From positions 1 through 47,062 of the IMG/VR virus record IMGVR_UViG_3300047562_003516: DNA of 47,062 nucleotides; one strand, 5' to 3'. The notes beneath the pieces are model-generated. The model was given only the letters and a program-made list of their open reading frames with translations. It was not told where the DNA came from and did no database searches. Within the stretch, counting starts at the first letter, position 1; every line of letters starts with the position of its first letter. The translations under genes and the position numbers were made by a program. This document shows, one piece after another, positions 1 to 6,165 of this stretch. The stretch is from a virus.

Positions 1-1
1 C

Positions 2-559
2 GCCTTTAATGCGTATTTCCCCCAAGGATGGGAGAATCATCCCTTCAATGGATTAAAAGACGGACCAAAGAGTGTAGAATACATTCACACAAAAGGACCT
101 TGGAATCAATACCAACGTGCCCATGTTAAAAAAGTCGTAGAAACTCTTGAACCTTATAATAATGTAATCTATGAGGTTGGAAATGAACTTCATAGATATA
201 GTGTTTCTTGGTTTCAGAAGAAAGTCATCTCCTGGGTCAAGAAGTGGACTGATAAACCAGTTGGTGCTTCTTATGCATCAAGAGTAAAACCTTCTGCCGG
301 TAGAACTCAGGATTGGTTGACCCGTGTGGATGCCGACTGGATCGCCCCCTCAGGACCCTCCAGAATCGCCAGATTCAGGGGTCCGCAGGTTTTGGACACC
401 GACCATGCCTGGGCACTCACCAGCAACGTTACAGGTCTTCGTAGGGCGTGGTCAGAGGGTAGAAACCTTTGGGTCATGGATGGTCTTACTGGAACTATAC
501 TAAAAAATCGTGATAACCTACAACCAGATCGAGATTTGATTACCGGGTTGATTTCTTGA
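2..559 (+). CDS. Glycoside hydrolase-like protein, C-terminal part (5' end outside window)
   Basis: The reading frame is open from the left edge (position 2) to the TGA at 557-559, giving the last 185 residues of a longer protein. It contains IYEVGNEL, which resembles the Asn-Glu signature at the end of strand 4 in TIM-barrel glycosidases, where Glu is the acid/base. Further on are DADWIAPSGP and VLDTDHAW and several Trp residues, as expected for a carbohydrate-binding barrel. A cellulase-like fold is an inference from this motif; the second catalytic acid is not obvious. It could act on host or capsule polysaccharide, or be a structural relic. The TGA stop lies inside a TTGACC that resembles a -35 element. 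Confidence 0.55.
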   Translation, partial: AFNAYFPQGWENHPFNGLKDGPKSVEYIHTKGPWNQYQRAHVKKVVETLEPYNNVIYEVGNELHRYSVSWFQKKVISWVKKWTDKPVGASYASRVKPSAGRTQDWLTRVDADWIAPSGPSRIARFRGPQVLDTDHAWALTSNVTGLRRAWSEGRNLWVMDGLTGTILKNRDNLQPDRDLITGLIS

Positions 560-600
560 CCTCTTTGTGCTACTATAAAACATTATTGTCTATTATAACT

Positions 601-837
601 ATGAAATTTACTGTATATTCAAAAAATGGTTGTCCTTATTGTGTAAAAATTAAAGATGTTTTAACTTTGTGTAATCAATCTTTTGTTGTTTATAAGTTAA
701 ATACTGATTTTACTAAAGAAGAATTTTATAATGAATTTGGTAGAAGTGCAACTTTCCCACAAGTTGTCTGTGATGAACAAAAATTGGGAGGTTGTAATGA
801 CACAATTAAATTCCTAAAAGAACAGAAAATTGTTTAA
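601..837 (+). CDS. Glutaredoxin
   Basis: A 78-aa protein with the dithiol active site CPYC at residues 11-14 directly after strand 1 (MKFTVYSKNG), a TFPQ cis-proline motif and a following GGCND that fits the glutathione-binding end of the fold. It would reduce disulfides, most likely as electron donor for phage ribonucleotide reductase; glutaredoxins are common in T4-like cyanophages. The ATG at 601 is chosen rather than the in-frame TTG at 556, which would add an unrelated leader overlapping the upstream gene. Its TAA overlaps the ATG of the next small gene (TAATG). Confidence 0.9.
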   Translation: MKFTVYSKNGCPYCVKIKDVLTLCNQSFVVYKLNTDFTKEEFYNEFGRSATFPQVVCDEQKLGGCNDTIKFLKEQKIV

Positions 838-1013
838 TGACACACCTAAATAAAAATATCCAGGTTAATCGTGGACTTGAATTGTTTCTTAATGGAGGAA
901 AAAGAAAGCAACCAAAAACCTACCATGTCAATTTAAAAAAGGTGGTTAGCTTTCTAAAAAGGGAGGTTACCATCAATTTTGAATTTTCTCTTAATATTAA
1001 GAAAAATAAGTAG
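837..1013 (+). CDS. Small hypothetical protein (58 aa)
   Basis: The ORF starts at an ATG overlapping the glutaredoxin stop (TAATG at 835-839) and ends at TAG 1011-1013. The product is basic (MTHLNKNIQVNRGLELF... ending IKKNK) with no recognised motif or membrane segment. Coupling to the upstream stop and the tight fit before the next gene support translation; no strong ribosome binding site is visible, so start-stop coupling would be needed. Function unknown. Confidence 0.5.
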   Translation: MTHLNKNIQVNRGLELFLNGGKRKQPKTYHVNLKKVVSFLKREVTINFEFSLNIKKNK

Positions 1014-1030
1014 TTTCCCGAGGAAGAACA

Positions 1031-1255
1031 ATGTTAGCAACAAGTTTAGTATTTGGTTCATTTTTAACAGTATTGTTTTTTATAGTTGGAATTATAGGTG
1101 GTTGGGTTGCTAGAGAATATATGATGAATTATAGAGAAATCCCTGTAATGCATCCTGAGATGTATGATATAAATGGGAATGTTATACCAGACGAAATTTT
1201 AGCCGTGAGGTTTGAAAACGATTATGACTACGAAGACGACAGCGAAGAAGACTGA
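1031..1255 (+). CDS. Small single-pass membrane protein (74 aa)
   Basis: Residues 5-27 form one hydrophobic segment (LVFGSFLTVLFFIVGIIGGW...), followed by a hydrophilic tail that becomes very acidic (DYDYEDDSEED). A Shine-Dalgarno-like GAGGAAG precedes the ATG. The predicted topology is one N-terminal membrane anchor with a charged cytoplasmic tail. The 3' end overlaps the start of the next gene by about 30 bases in another frame. Similar short membrane proteins are frequent in cyanophages; function is unknown. Confidence 0.7.
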   Translation: MLATSLVFGSFLTVLFFIVGIIGGWVAREYMMNYREIPVMHPEMYDINGNVIPDEILAVRFENDYDYEDDSEED

Positions 1256-1847
1256 AACTAAACCAAGAGCAAATACTTCTACAAAAAAAACACCAGCTAC
1301 TGTAGTGGAACTTCCAGCAAATCCTTTTGCATTTGAAGTTCTTGCTCTTGTATCAAAGCAAAGAACTAAGGAAAAAAAAGTTGAAGTTCTTAAAAAATAT
1401 GAACATCCATCCTTAAAATCGATTTTTATTTGGAATTTTAATGAATCTATTCAATCTTGTTTGCCTGAAGGTGATGTTCCTTATGCATCTGCAGATCAGC
1501 AAACATCTTTTAGTGGAACTTTAAGTGAAAAAATTGAAGATTCTGTGAGTAAGATGGATGAATTAAAATCACATTCTCTTGGAACTGCTAGTGAAGTTGG
1601 CCGTCAAGTTACTACCATTCGTAAAGAATATCCTAAATTTTATAATTATGTTAATGGTGGAAATGACTCACTATCAAAATTAAAAAAAGAAACAATGTTT
1701 ATTAATCTTCTAGAAGGATTACATCCTCTTGAAGCTGAAATTTTAATTCTTGTTAAAGATAAAAGGCTGCAAAATAAGTATAATATTACAAAAGAAATTG
1801 TGAGTGAAGCGTATCCTGATATTGTATGGGATAATCGTAGTCGCTGA
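1224..1847 (+). CDS. Conserved cyanophage protein, DUF6433-like
   Basis: A 207-aa protein. The ATG at 1224 is preferred over the in-frame TTG at 1212 because it removes a short leader overlapping the upstream gene. The first 30 residues are Lys/Thr rich and probably disordered; the rest is a helical domain with the stretch SIFIWNFNES, a PEGDVPY turn and the end PDIVWDNRSR. The IWNFNES...LPEG pattern resembles the family I know as DUF6433 in T4-like phages, whose role is not established. It lies between a membrane protein and another cyanophage-specific gene in the early region. Confidence 0.65.
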   Translation: MTTKTTAKKTETKPRANTSTKKTPATVVELPANPFAFEVLALVSKQRTKEKKVEVLKKYEHPSLKSIFIWNFNESIQSCLPEGDVPYASADQQTSFSGTLSEKIEDSVSKMDELKSHSLGTASEVGRQVTTIRKEYPKFYNYVNGGNDSLSKLKKETMFINLLEGLHPLEAEILILVKDKRLQNKYNITKEIVSEAYPDIVWDNRSR

Positions 1848-1862
1848 TCTTATAAATTTATT

Positions 1863-2240
1863 ATGGGAAATAAAAAAATGAACGCCGAAAAAGAAATGCA
1901 AGTAGAAAATTCTGAAATAATCAATGAAGATTTTTCTGCTCCTATTTGGACTAAAGAAGAAAAAGAACTTTCAAAAACACTTTATGGTTGTGAAATTATA
2001 CAAGAGAAGTGTACCAAACTACAGTTAAAAAATACACAACTTCCTAGCGATACATATATTATCTCTTATTATCAAAATGGATCTCTTTTTCACGACTTAG
2101 TTAGGGGCAAAAGAGTTCGTATTTTTGATATGTATTATGATAAGATTGGTAATTGTATCCACAACATTGATTTTGGATACGGAAGAATTAGTCCTAAACT
2201 TTGGGGATATCAAGCACCAAAATCTAAAAAAAGAAAATAA
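1863..2240 (+). CDS. Conserved cyanophage hypothetical protein (125 aa)
   Basis: The N-terminal 30 residues are charged and Glu rich. A compact C-terminal domain contains GKRVRIFDMYYDKIGN and FGYGRISPKLWGY, then a basic tail PKSKKRK. This C-terminal pattern is one I associate with cyanophage proteins of unknown function. The ATG at 1863 is used; an in-frame ATG at 1878 is possible and neither has a clear ribosome binding site. Seven bases separate it from speD, so co-transcription is likely. Confidence 0.65.
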   Translation: MGNKKMNAEKEMQVENSEIINEDFSAPIWTKEEKELSKTLYGCEIIQEKCTKLQLKNTQLPSDTYIISYYQNGSLFHDLVRGKRVRIFDMYYDKIGNCIHNIDFGYGRISPKLWGYQAPKSKKRK

Positions 2241-2246
2241 TCGAAA

Positions 2247-2573
2247 ATGGGTAAGCACTATTTACTTAACTTATATGGGTGCTCATTCGTTCTTTTAAAC
2301 GATGAGCACCTTCTTATTGATTTGCTGGAGAATGCTGCTGCAGCAAGTGGAGCTACAGTGTGCCAAACAATATCAAAAAAGTTTGATCCACAAGGAGTTA
2401 CGGTATTGTGCTTACTTTCAGAAAGTCACATTAGTATTCACACTTGGCCTGAAGAAGGTAAAGCGGCAGTAGATGTTTATACCTGTGGTGATTGTAATCC
2501 AAAGATTGGGTGCGATATAATCATCCATCAACTTTGTTCCACAAACCACACTCTGAGCTACATTGAAAGGTAA
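2247..2573 (+). CDS. speD: S-adenosylmethionine decarboxylase proenzyme
   Basis: A 108-aa protein of the short bacterial SpeD class. It carries the processing motif LSESHISIHTWPE: self-cleavage between Glu59 and Ser60 would make the pyruvoyl cofactor. His65 and Cys80 lie at the spacing (+5 and +20 from the serine) of the catalytic His and Cys in bacterial enzymes. It decarboxylates SAM for spermidine/spermine synthesis. speD is a recurrent auxiliary metabolic gene in T4-like cyanophages and may support DNA packaging charge balance or host polyamine supply. An inverted-repeat terminator candidate follows at 2606-2632. Confidence 0.93.
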   Translation: MGKHYLLNLYGCSFVLLNDEHLLIDLLENAAAASGATVCQTISKKFDPQGVTVLCLLSESHISIHTWPEEGKAAVDVYTCGDCNPKIGCDIIIHQLCSTNHTLSYIER

Positions 2574-2605
2574 AATCAAAATTGACTTTTTATTTTAAAA
2601 ATAGG

Positions 2606-2632
2606 CGAAAAAATTTTTTGGAAATTTTTTCG
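2606..2632 (+). terminator. Candidate terminator hairpin after speD
   Basis: A perfect 11-bp inverted repeat, CGAAAAAATTT (2606-2616) and AAATTTTTTCG (2622-2632), with loop TTTGG. The stem is AT rich, so stability is modest, but the T-run in the 3' arm and the position after speD suggest the end of the 1-2573 transcription unit. It could instead be a protein-binding dyad. Confidence 0.45.
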
Positions 2633-2652
2633 GTCCTTAAGATTTTAAAAAA

Positions 2653-2668
2653 TGTAACAAATGTTACA
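2653..2668. promoter_or_regulatory. NtcA-like box (GTA-N8-TAC)
   Basis: The dyad TGTAACAAATGTTACA contains GTA-N8-TAC, the consensus of the cyanobacterial nitrogen regulator NtcA. It lies 8 bp upstream of the -35 at 2676. The distance from the box to the TATAAT -10 is 31 bp, more than the roughly 22 bp of typical class II NtcA promoters, so direct activation is uncertain. The following glutamine-riboswitch candidate makes a nitrogen link more plausible. Confidence 0.4.
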
Positions 2669-2675
2669 AAAATAC

Positions 2676-2704
2676 TTGTCTATATATGATATTAGGGGTA
2701 TAAT
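2676..2704 (+). promoter_or_regulatory. Sigma70-type promoter before the riboswitch
   Basis: TTGTCT (2676-2681), a 17-bp spacer and a perfect TATAAT (2699-2704). The start site would be near 2711, directly before the structured leader at 2713-2775. Confidence 0.75.
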
Positions 2705-2712
2705 ACCCATCT

Positions 2713-2775
2713 ATCGTTCATCTGCTATTTGCAAATAGCGAATAGAGACGGAAGTACCGAAAGGGAAGGAACGCA
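2713..2775 (+). ncRNA. Glutamine-II (downstream-peptide) riboswitch candidate
   Basis: The leader contains, in order, CGTTCATC (from 2715), a 6-bp hairpin GCTATT-TGCA-AATAGC (2724-2739), GACGGAAGTA (2747-2756), CC-GAAA-GG and GAAGGAACGC. CGTTC and GAACG pair as P1. These blocks match what I know of the downstream-peptide/glnA RNA class, whose core is CGUUC...GACGGAAGUA...GAAGGAACG, a pseudoknot that binds L-glutamine in marine cyanobacteria and their phages. As in that class, a short ORF follows (2806-2907) after its own ribosome binding site. Identified from sequence memory; no covariance search was run. Confidence 0.82.
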
Positions 2776-2805
2776 AATTTACTCATTTAGTAAAGGAGCA
2801 ACCTT

Positions 2806-2907
2806 ATGAAAATCACTTTCGTACAATACTTAAAAGAAAAGGATAAAAGGCAGAAAAAACTTCACAACGCCGAAATTAATATGGCTAAAAAGCCACAAGT
2901 GGCGTGA
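2806..2907 (+). CDS. Riboswitch-controlled micropeptide (33 aa)
   Basis: The ATG at 2806 has a strong AAAGGAG eight bases upstream; the product, starting MKITFVQYLKEKDKRQKK, is short and very basic and ends at TGA 2905-2907. It is the first gene behind the glutamine-II riboswitch candidate, the place of the conserved downstream peptide of that RNA class. In cyanobacteria the same RNA class controls a small protein inhibitor of glutamine synthetase; no clear similarity to such inhibitors is seen here, so the function is open. The stop overlaps the GTG start of the next ORF (GTGA). Confidence 0.65.
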   Translation: MKITFVQYLKEKDKRQKKLHNAEINMAKKPQVA

Positions 2908-3062
2908 TTAGTGAAGACTATTACCATGAAGAAAATATTGATGGAAGAGAACCTGCTTGTTATCTTTTAACATATAGGGGTCAAAATTATTGGCACTGCT
3001 ATGGTATTCATTTAGTTGAGTGGTTTGAGCAAATTTATGACAAAAACCTTGAGGGGGGTTGA
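2904..3062 (+). CDS. Small hypothetical protein with GTG start (52 aa)
   Basis: The ORF begins at a GTG overlapping the micropeptide stop (GTGA) and ends at TGA 3060-3062 inside the terminator hairpin. The product contains GREPACYLLTYRGQNYWHCYG, aromatic and Cys containing, looking like a folded beta protein rather than random sequence. There is no independent ribosome binding site, so translation would be coupled to the micropeptide and hence also under riboswitch control. Function unknown. Confidence 0.5.
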   Translation: MISEDYYHEENIDGREPACYLLTYRGQNYWHCYGIHLVEWFEQIYDKNLEGG

Positions 3063-3078
3063 CTTCCCCCCTTTTTTT
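3052..3078 (+). terminator. Rho-independent terminator
   Basis: Stem AGGGGGG (3052-3058) with CCCCCCT (3066-3072), loop TTGACTT, then a T-run to 3078. It ends the riboswitch transcript. The loop itself holds a -35 hexamer (see promoter at 3059). Confidence 0.85.
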
Positions 3079-3087
3079 GTGTATGAT
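3059..3087 (+). promoter_or_regulatory. Sigma70-type promoter nested in a terminator
   Basis: TTGACT (3059-3064), a 17-bp spacer formed by the C6-T7 arm of the terminator, and TATGAT (3082-3087). It would drive the 3109 and 3261 genes and thyX. The -35 lies in the terminator loop. Confidence 0.7.
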
Positions 3088-3108
3088 GGTCAAGTGAGAA
3101 ATTGAGGT

Positions 3109-3261
3109 ATGGACCAAGAAAAATTAAAACTCATTATCAGATCTATGGAACTTCTTCTTGATTCTTTGAAGGTGGAGATTTATGGGAAAAACAATCATAT
3201 GACATTTGATGATGTTGAATATTATGAGGAAGAAGATGATCATTATGATTGGGGGCAGTGA
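3109..3261 (+). CDS. Small acidic hypothetical protein (50 aa)
   Basis: The ATG at 3109 follows a GAGG three bases upstream and lies about 16 bp after the predicted start site of the nested promoter. The product starts MDQEKLKLIIRSMELLLDSL, a likely amphipathic helix, and ends with a very acidic stretch (DDVEYYEEEDDHYDWGQ). The stop overlaps the next ATG (TGATG at 3259-3263). No family is recognised. Confidence 0.55.
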   Translation: MDQEKLKLIIRSMELLLDSLKVEIYGKNNHMTFDDVEYYEEEDDHYDWGQ

Positions 3262-3452
3262 TGACAAGAAGAAATAAATTAGTAAAGATTCTCAAAAGAT
3301 TGTTGAAACAAGAGCATCTTTTTTCACCTGAAAAACTTCGGGAAATGAAAGTCCAACTGAGACAGTTGGAGGAAGAATTATCCACACTAGAACAAAAAAC
3401 ATCAAAAGGATTTGGAAAATATGAAACCTGTAAAAGCAAAAGATCTTCTTGA
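3261..3452 (+). CDS. Small basic coiled-coil protein (63 aa)
   Basis: Starts at the ATG overlapping the previous stop; an in-frame TTG at 3249 is rejected because of the TGATG junction. The protein is Lys/Arg/Leu rich (MTRRNKLVKILKRLLKQEH) with a Leu/Glu helix (REMKVQLRQLEEELSTLEQK) likely to form a coiled coil. Its last 11 codons overlap the start of thyX. The acidic-basic gene pair directly before thyX suggests a possible partner relation, but this is inference. Confidence 0.55.
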   Translation: MTRRNKLVKILKRLLKQEHLFSPEKLREMKVQLRQLEEELSTLEQKTSKGFGKYETCKSKRSS

Positions 3453-4173
3453 ACTAGATCCTCGTCTTCAAGTTGTAAAACTCCAAAGCTATCCTATTCC
3501 AGAGCAAGTTATCTACCAAGCAGGTAAAAACGATTACTCTGAGATTCCAATTCACGACCAAGAAATTCCTTCTCCACAAAAATGTGGTGAGTGGATTGTA
3601 GAGCAACTTCTTGCAAATGAACGTGGTCATTATGGACCTTTAGAGCATCCAGGCATTACATTTTCAGTTTCTGGATATGTTCATAATGTTGCGATGCAAG
3701 CAAGAACTCATCGTGTTGGTGTAAGTTTTGATGTGCAGTCACAACGATACACTGGAAGGAGAGTTATCAAAGTTGCTAAGAATGAACTTCCAGTTGATGA
3801 TGTGTTCTACATTCGCCCTCCAGGGTACTACACCAACCGTAAGGGTAAAAAGTATGAATGGACTCTTTCGGACTATAATGACGAGCTGGACTTCATCTAT
3901 GAAGGATGTAAGAGGTATGCTGCAAAGTATGAAAGGGGTATGTGTGAAGAACACATTCGTGACTATCTTGCCCAAGCAATTCGTCAGAATTTTGTAGTTT
4001 CATTCAATCTTCGTTCTGTTCTGCACCTTCTTGATCTTCGTGCTAAAATGGATGCTCAACTTGAAATCCAGGCACTCTGCGAACAGATTGCCCCAGAACT
4101 AGAGAAGTGGGCACCAAATGTGTGGAGATACTATGAGGAAAAACGCTTACATCGTGCTCGTTTAAGTCCATAA
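3421..4173 (+). CDS. thyX: Flavin-dependent thymidylate synthase
   Basis: A 250-aa protein from the ATG at 3421 (AAGGATTTGG upstream); the in-frame TTG at 3412 is not used. It has the ThyX signature in its cyanobacterial/phage form: RTHRVGVSFDVQSQRYTG, residues 95-112, one residue longer between the Arg and Ser than the classic RHRX7S. GHYGPLEHPGITF (residues 69-81) and NLRSVLHLLDLR near the C-terminus are further family blocks for FAD and dUMP binding. It makes dTMP from dUMP with folate and NAD(P)H, feeding phage DNA synthesis. The 5' end overlaps the upstream small gene. Confidence 0.95.
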   Translation: MKPVKAKDLLELDPRLQVVKLQSYPIPEQVIYQAGKNDYSEIPIHDQEIPSPQKCGEWIVEQLLANERGHYGPLEHPGITFSVSGYVHNVAMQARTHRVGVSFDVQSQRYTGRRVIKVAKNELPVDDVFYIRPPGYYTNRKGKKYEWTLSDYNDELDFIYEGCKRYAAKYERGMCEEHIRDYLAQAIRQNFVVSFNLRSVLHLLDLRAKMDAQLEIQALCEQIAPELEKWAPNVWRYYEEKRLHRARLSP

Positions 4174-4176
4174 ATA
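4169..4176 (+). promoter_or_regulatory. Late-promoter-like motif CATAAATA
   Basis: Matches the NATAAATA late motif of T4-like cyanophages and overlaps the thyX stop, 41 bp before the next ATG. A single short AT-rich match, so tentative. Confidence 0.3.
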
Positions 4177-4216
4177 ATTTTGTTCGTATATCCTGACATT
4201 TGCGTAATTTCTAATA

Positions 4217-4465
4217 ATGGCAACTTATCCTGTAATTAATAAAGTAACTGGTGAGCAAAAGGAAATAGTTCTTAGTGTTCATGACTGGGACCAGTGGAAA
4301 AAAGACAATCCTGACTGGGATCGGGATTGGTCAGACCCTTCAACTTGCCCAGGTTCTGGAGAGGTTGGCGATTGGCAAAACAAGCTAATTGCCAAAAATC
4401 CTGGATGGAATGATGTTTTAGGACGTGCGGCAAAAATGCCTGGTTCAAGAGTAAAGAAAATCTAG
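4217..4465 (+). CDS. Conserved cyanophage hypothetical protein (82 aa)
   Basis: Starts MATYPVINKVTGEQKEIVLSV and continues with a Trp/Asp-rich stretch (HDWDQWKKDNPDWDRDW), PSTCPGSGEVGDWQNKL and NPGWNDVL. I recognise this pattern from many T4-like cyanophage genomes, where it has no assigned function; it usually sits beside phoH. The N-terminus recalls short regulatory or zinc-ribbon proteins, but only one Cys is present, so no zinc site is proposed. Confidence 0.75.
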   Translation: MATYPVINKVTGEQKEIVLSVHDWDQWKKDNPDWDRDWSDPSTCPGSGEVGDWQNKLIAKNPGWNDVLGRAAKMPGSRVKKI

Positions 4466-4466
4466 T

Positions 4467-5219
4467 ATGGCAAGAAAAAGAAGAGCAGAACAACCAATTG
4501 GAATTGGACTTACAGCAAAGCAAATGAAGAGGAAAAAACCTCTCAATTATGATTTTCTGATAGATATCGACCCTCTTACAGAAAATCAAAAGAAGTTTTT
4601 TTCGTCGTTTAAAGAGGGAAAATCAATTGTCGCTTATGGATGTGCGGGTACAGGTAAAACATTTATAACTCTGTATAACGCACTCAAAGAAGTTCTTAAT
4701 GAAAGGAGTCCATATGAAAAGGTTTATATTGTTCGTTCTTTAGTTCCTACTAGAGAAATTGGTTTCCTTCCTGGCGACCATGATGACAAGTCAGCACTTT
4801 ATCAAATTCCATACAAGAATATGGTGAAGTACATGTTTGAAATGGCATCAGATTCGGATTTTGAAATGCTTTATGGAAATCTTTGTGCTCAAGATACAAT
4901 CAAATTCTGGAGCACTTCATTCCTAAGAGGTGTTACATTAGACAATGCTATTATTATTGTTGATGAATTTCAAAACTTGAATTTTCATGAACTTGATAGT
5001 ATAATGACAAGGGTTGGAGACAACTCAAAGATTATGTTCTGTGGGGATGCTACTCAAACAGATTTAATCAAAACGAATGAGAAAAACGGCATAGTTGATT
5101 TTATGAAAATTCTAAGAAATATGTCATCCGTTGACATTGTTGAATTTGGAATTGATGATATTGTCCGCTCTGGATTCGTTAAAGAATATATTATTTCAAA
5201 ACTAGAAGTAGGTATGTAA
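4467..5219 (+). CDS. phoH: PhoH-like P-loop ATPase
   Basis: A 250-aa protein. Walker A GCAGTGKT is at residues 58-65, Walker B IIIVDEFQN at 163-170, and CGDATQTDL matches the PhoH sensor/RNA-helicase-like motif. PhoH proteins are ATPases of the UvrD/RNA-helicase-like group and are almost universal in marine T4-like phages. Despite the name, a phosphate role in phages is unproven; RNA or DNA metabolism is more likely. It starts one base after the previous stop and its own stop overlaps the next ATG (TAATG), suggesting one operon with the nuclease. Confidence 0.93.
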   Translation: MARKRRAEQPIGIGLTAKQMKRKKPLNYDFLIDIDPLTENQKKFFSSFKEGKSIVAYGCAGTGKTFITLYNALKEVLNERSPYEKVYIVRSLVPTREIGFLPGDHDDKSALYQIPYKNMVKYMFEMASDSDFEMLYGNLCAQDTIKFWSTSFLRGVTLDNAIIIVDEFQNLNFHELDSIMTRVGDNSKIMFCGDATQTDLIKTNEKNGIVDFMKILRNMSSVDIVEFGIDDIVRSGFVKEYIISKLEVGM

Positions 5220-5911
5220 TGTTTCAACATGTTAATATTTCTCTTCCCCAACTTGAGAGAGAAACCATTGATGGAGTTCGGTATTATAAAGTTCCCTTTG
5301 AAGAAGGTATTTTAAAATTATTTTCTATTACTTCAGTTACTAGTCATTTTAATAAACATATTTTTGAGAACTGGAGAAAAAAAGTTGGGGAAGAGGAGGC
5401 CAACAGAGTAACTAAGCAAGCAACCAGTCGTGGTACTGATATGCACACACTGGTTGAACATTATCTCCAAAATATGGATTATACTTCTCAAGTGCTTCCA
5501 ATTTCTAAATTTCTCTTTCAAATTTTAAAACCGGAATTAAAAAAGATAAATAATATTCATGCCCTTGAAAGATCTATGTATAGTAGAGAATTGGGCATTG
5601 CTGGAACAGTTGATTGTATTGCAGAATATAATGGTGAACTGGCAATCATTGACTTTAAAACTTCAAAAAAACCAAAGCCAAGGGCTTGGGTAGATCATTA
5701 TTTTGTTCAATGTATGGCATATGCCTGTATGCTATATGAACTTACTGGAATTAAAGTCAAAAAACTTGTAATTATAATGGCATGTGAAAATGGAGAATCA
5801 ATTGTTTATGAGGAATATGACAAATCAAAATATTTCAGAGAACTCACCAAGTATATTAGAAAGTTTGTTAGAGATAAATTGGAACTCTATGGAGAATCAC
5901 AAAGAAGATAA
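5219..5911 (+). CDS. PD-(D/E)XK (RecB-like) exonuclease
   Basis: A 230-aa protein with the RecB-family core: GTVDCIAEY (Asp132), then IIDFKTSKK (Asp145 and Lys147) and a helix with Gln164 (YFVQCMAYA), the order expected for a Mg-dependent nuclease. TSRGTDMH near residue 70 matches the helical motif with a conserved His seen in phage and mitochondrial Mgme1-like members. It probably processes DNA ends in recombination-dependent replication or host DNA breakdown. It overlaps phoH (TAATG) and its 3' end covers the start of gene 33. Confidence 0.88.
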   Translation: MFQHVNISLPQLERETIDGVRYYKVPFEEGILKLFSITSVTSHFNKHIFENWRKKVGEEEANRVTKQATSRGTDMHTLVEHYLQNMDYTSQVLPISKFLFQILKPELKKINNIHALERSMYSRELGIAGTVDCIAEYNGELAIIDFKTSKKPKPRAWVDHYFVQCMAYACMLYELTGIKVKKLVIIMACENGESIVYEEYDKSKYFRELTKYIRKFVRDKLELYGESQRR

Positions 5912-6161
5912 TGTAAATATTGAAAAGGCTATACAAAATAAATTTTTAACACCCACAAAATTTGCCCTTGAAATAGAAAAAATTGTCGCAGAGGAAAATG
6001 TAAATTATATTGACGCAATAATTAGTTATTGTGAATATAATAATTTAGAAATAGACTCTGTAACTAAACTTGTCTCTAAACCATTAAAAGAGCGTTTAAA
6101 GTGGGATGCAGTTAGACTAAATTTTATTAAAAAAACTACCCGTGCAAAACTTCCCCTTTGA
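5889..6161 (+). CDS. gp33: gp33 late-transcription coactivator
   Basis: A 90-aa protein from the ATG at 5889, a start supported by length; an upstream ATG at 5784 would overlap the nuclease by 128 bases. It contains NKFLTPTKFALEIEKIVAEE, YIDAIISYCEYNNLEIDSVTKL and the ending IKKTTRAKLPL, a pattern I associate with cyanophage gp33. In T4, gp33 links RNA polymerase to the sliding clamp gp45 so that the gp55 sigma factor can fire late promoters. Its presence fits the NATAAATA motifs before structural genes in this window. Confidence 0.8.
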   Translation: MENHKEDNVNIEKAIQNKFLTPTKFALEIEKIVAEENVNYIDAIISYCEYNNLEIDSVTKLVSKPLKERLKWDAVRLNFIKKTTRAKLPL

Positions 6162-6165
6162 TTGA

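Noticed and set aside
556-600. Glutaredoxin start at TTG 556 and a TTGACC -35 with a promoter
   Set aside because: The TTG would overlap the upstream gene with a non-homologous leader; no -10 lies at 16-18 bp from TTGACC.
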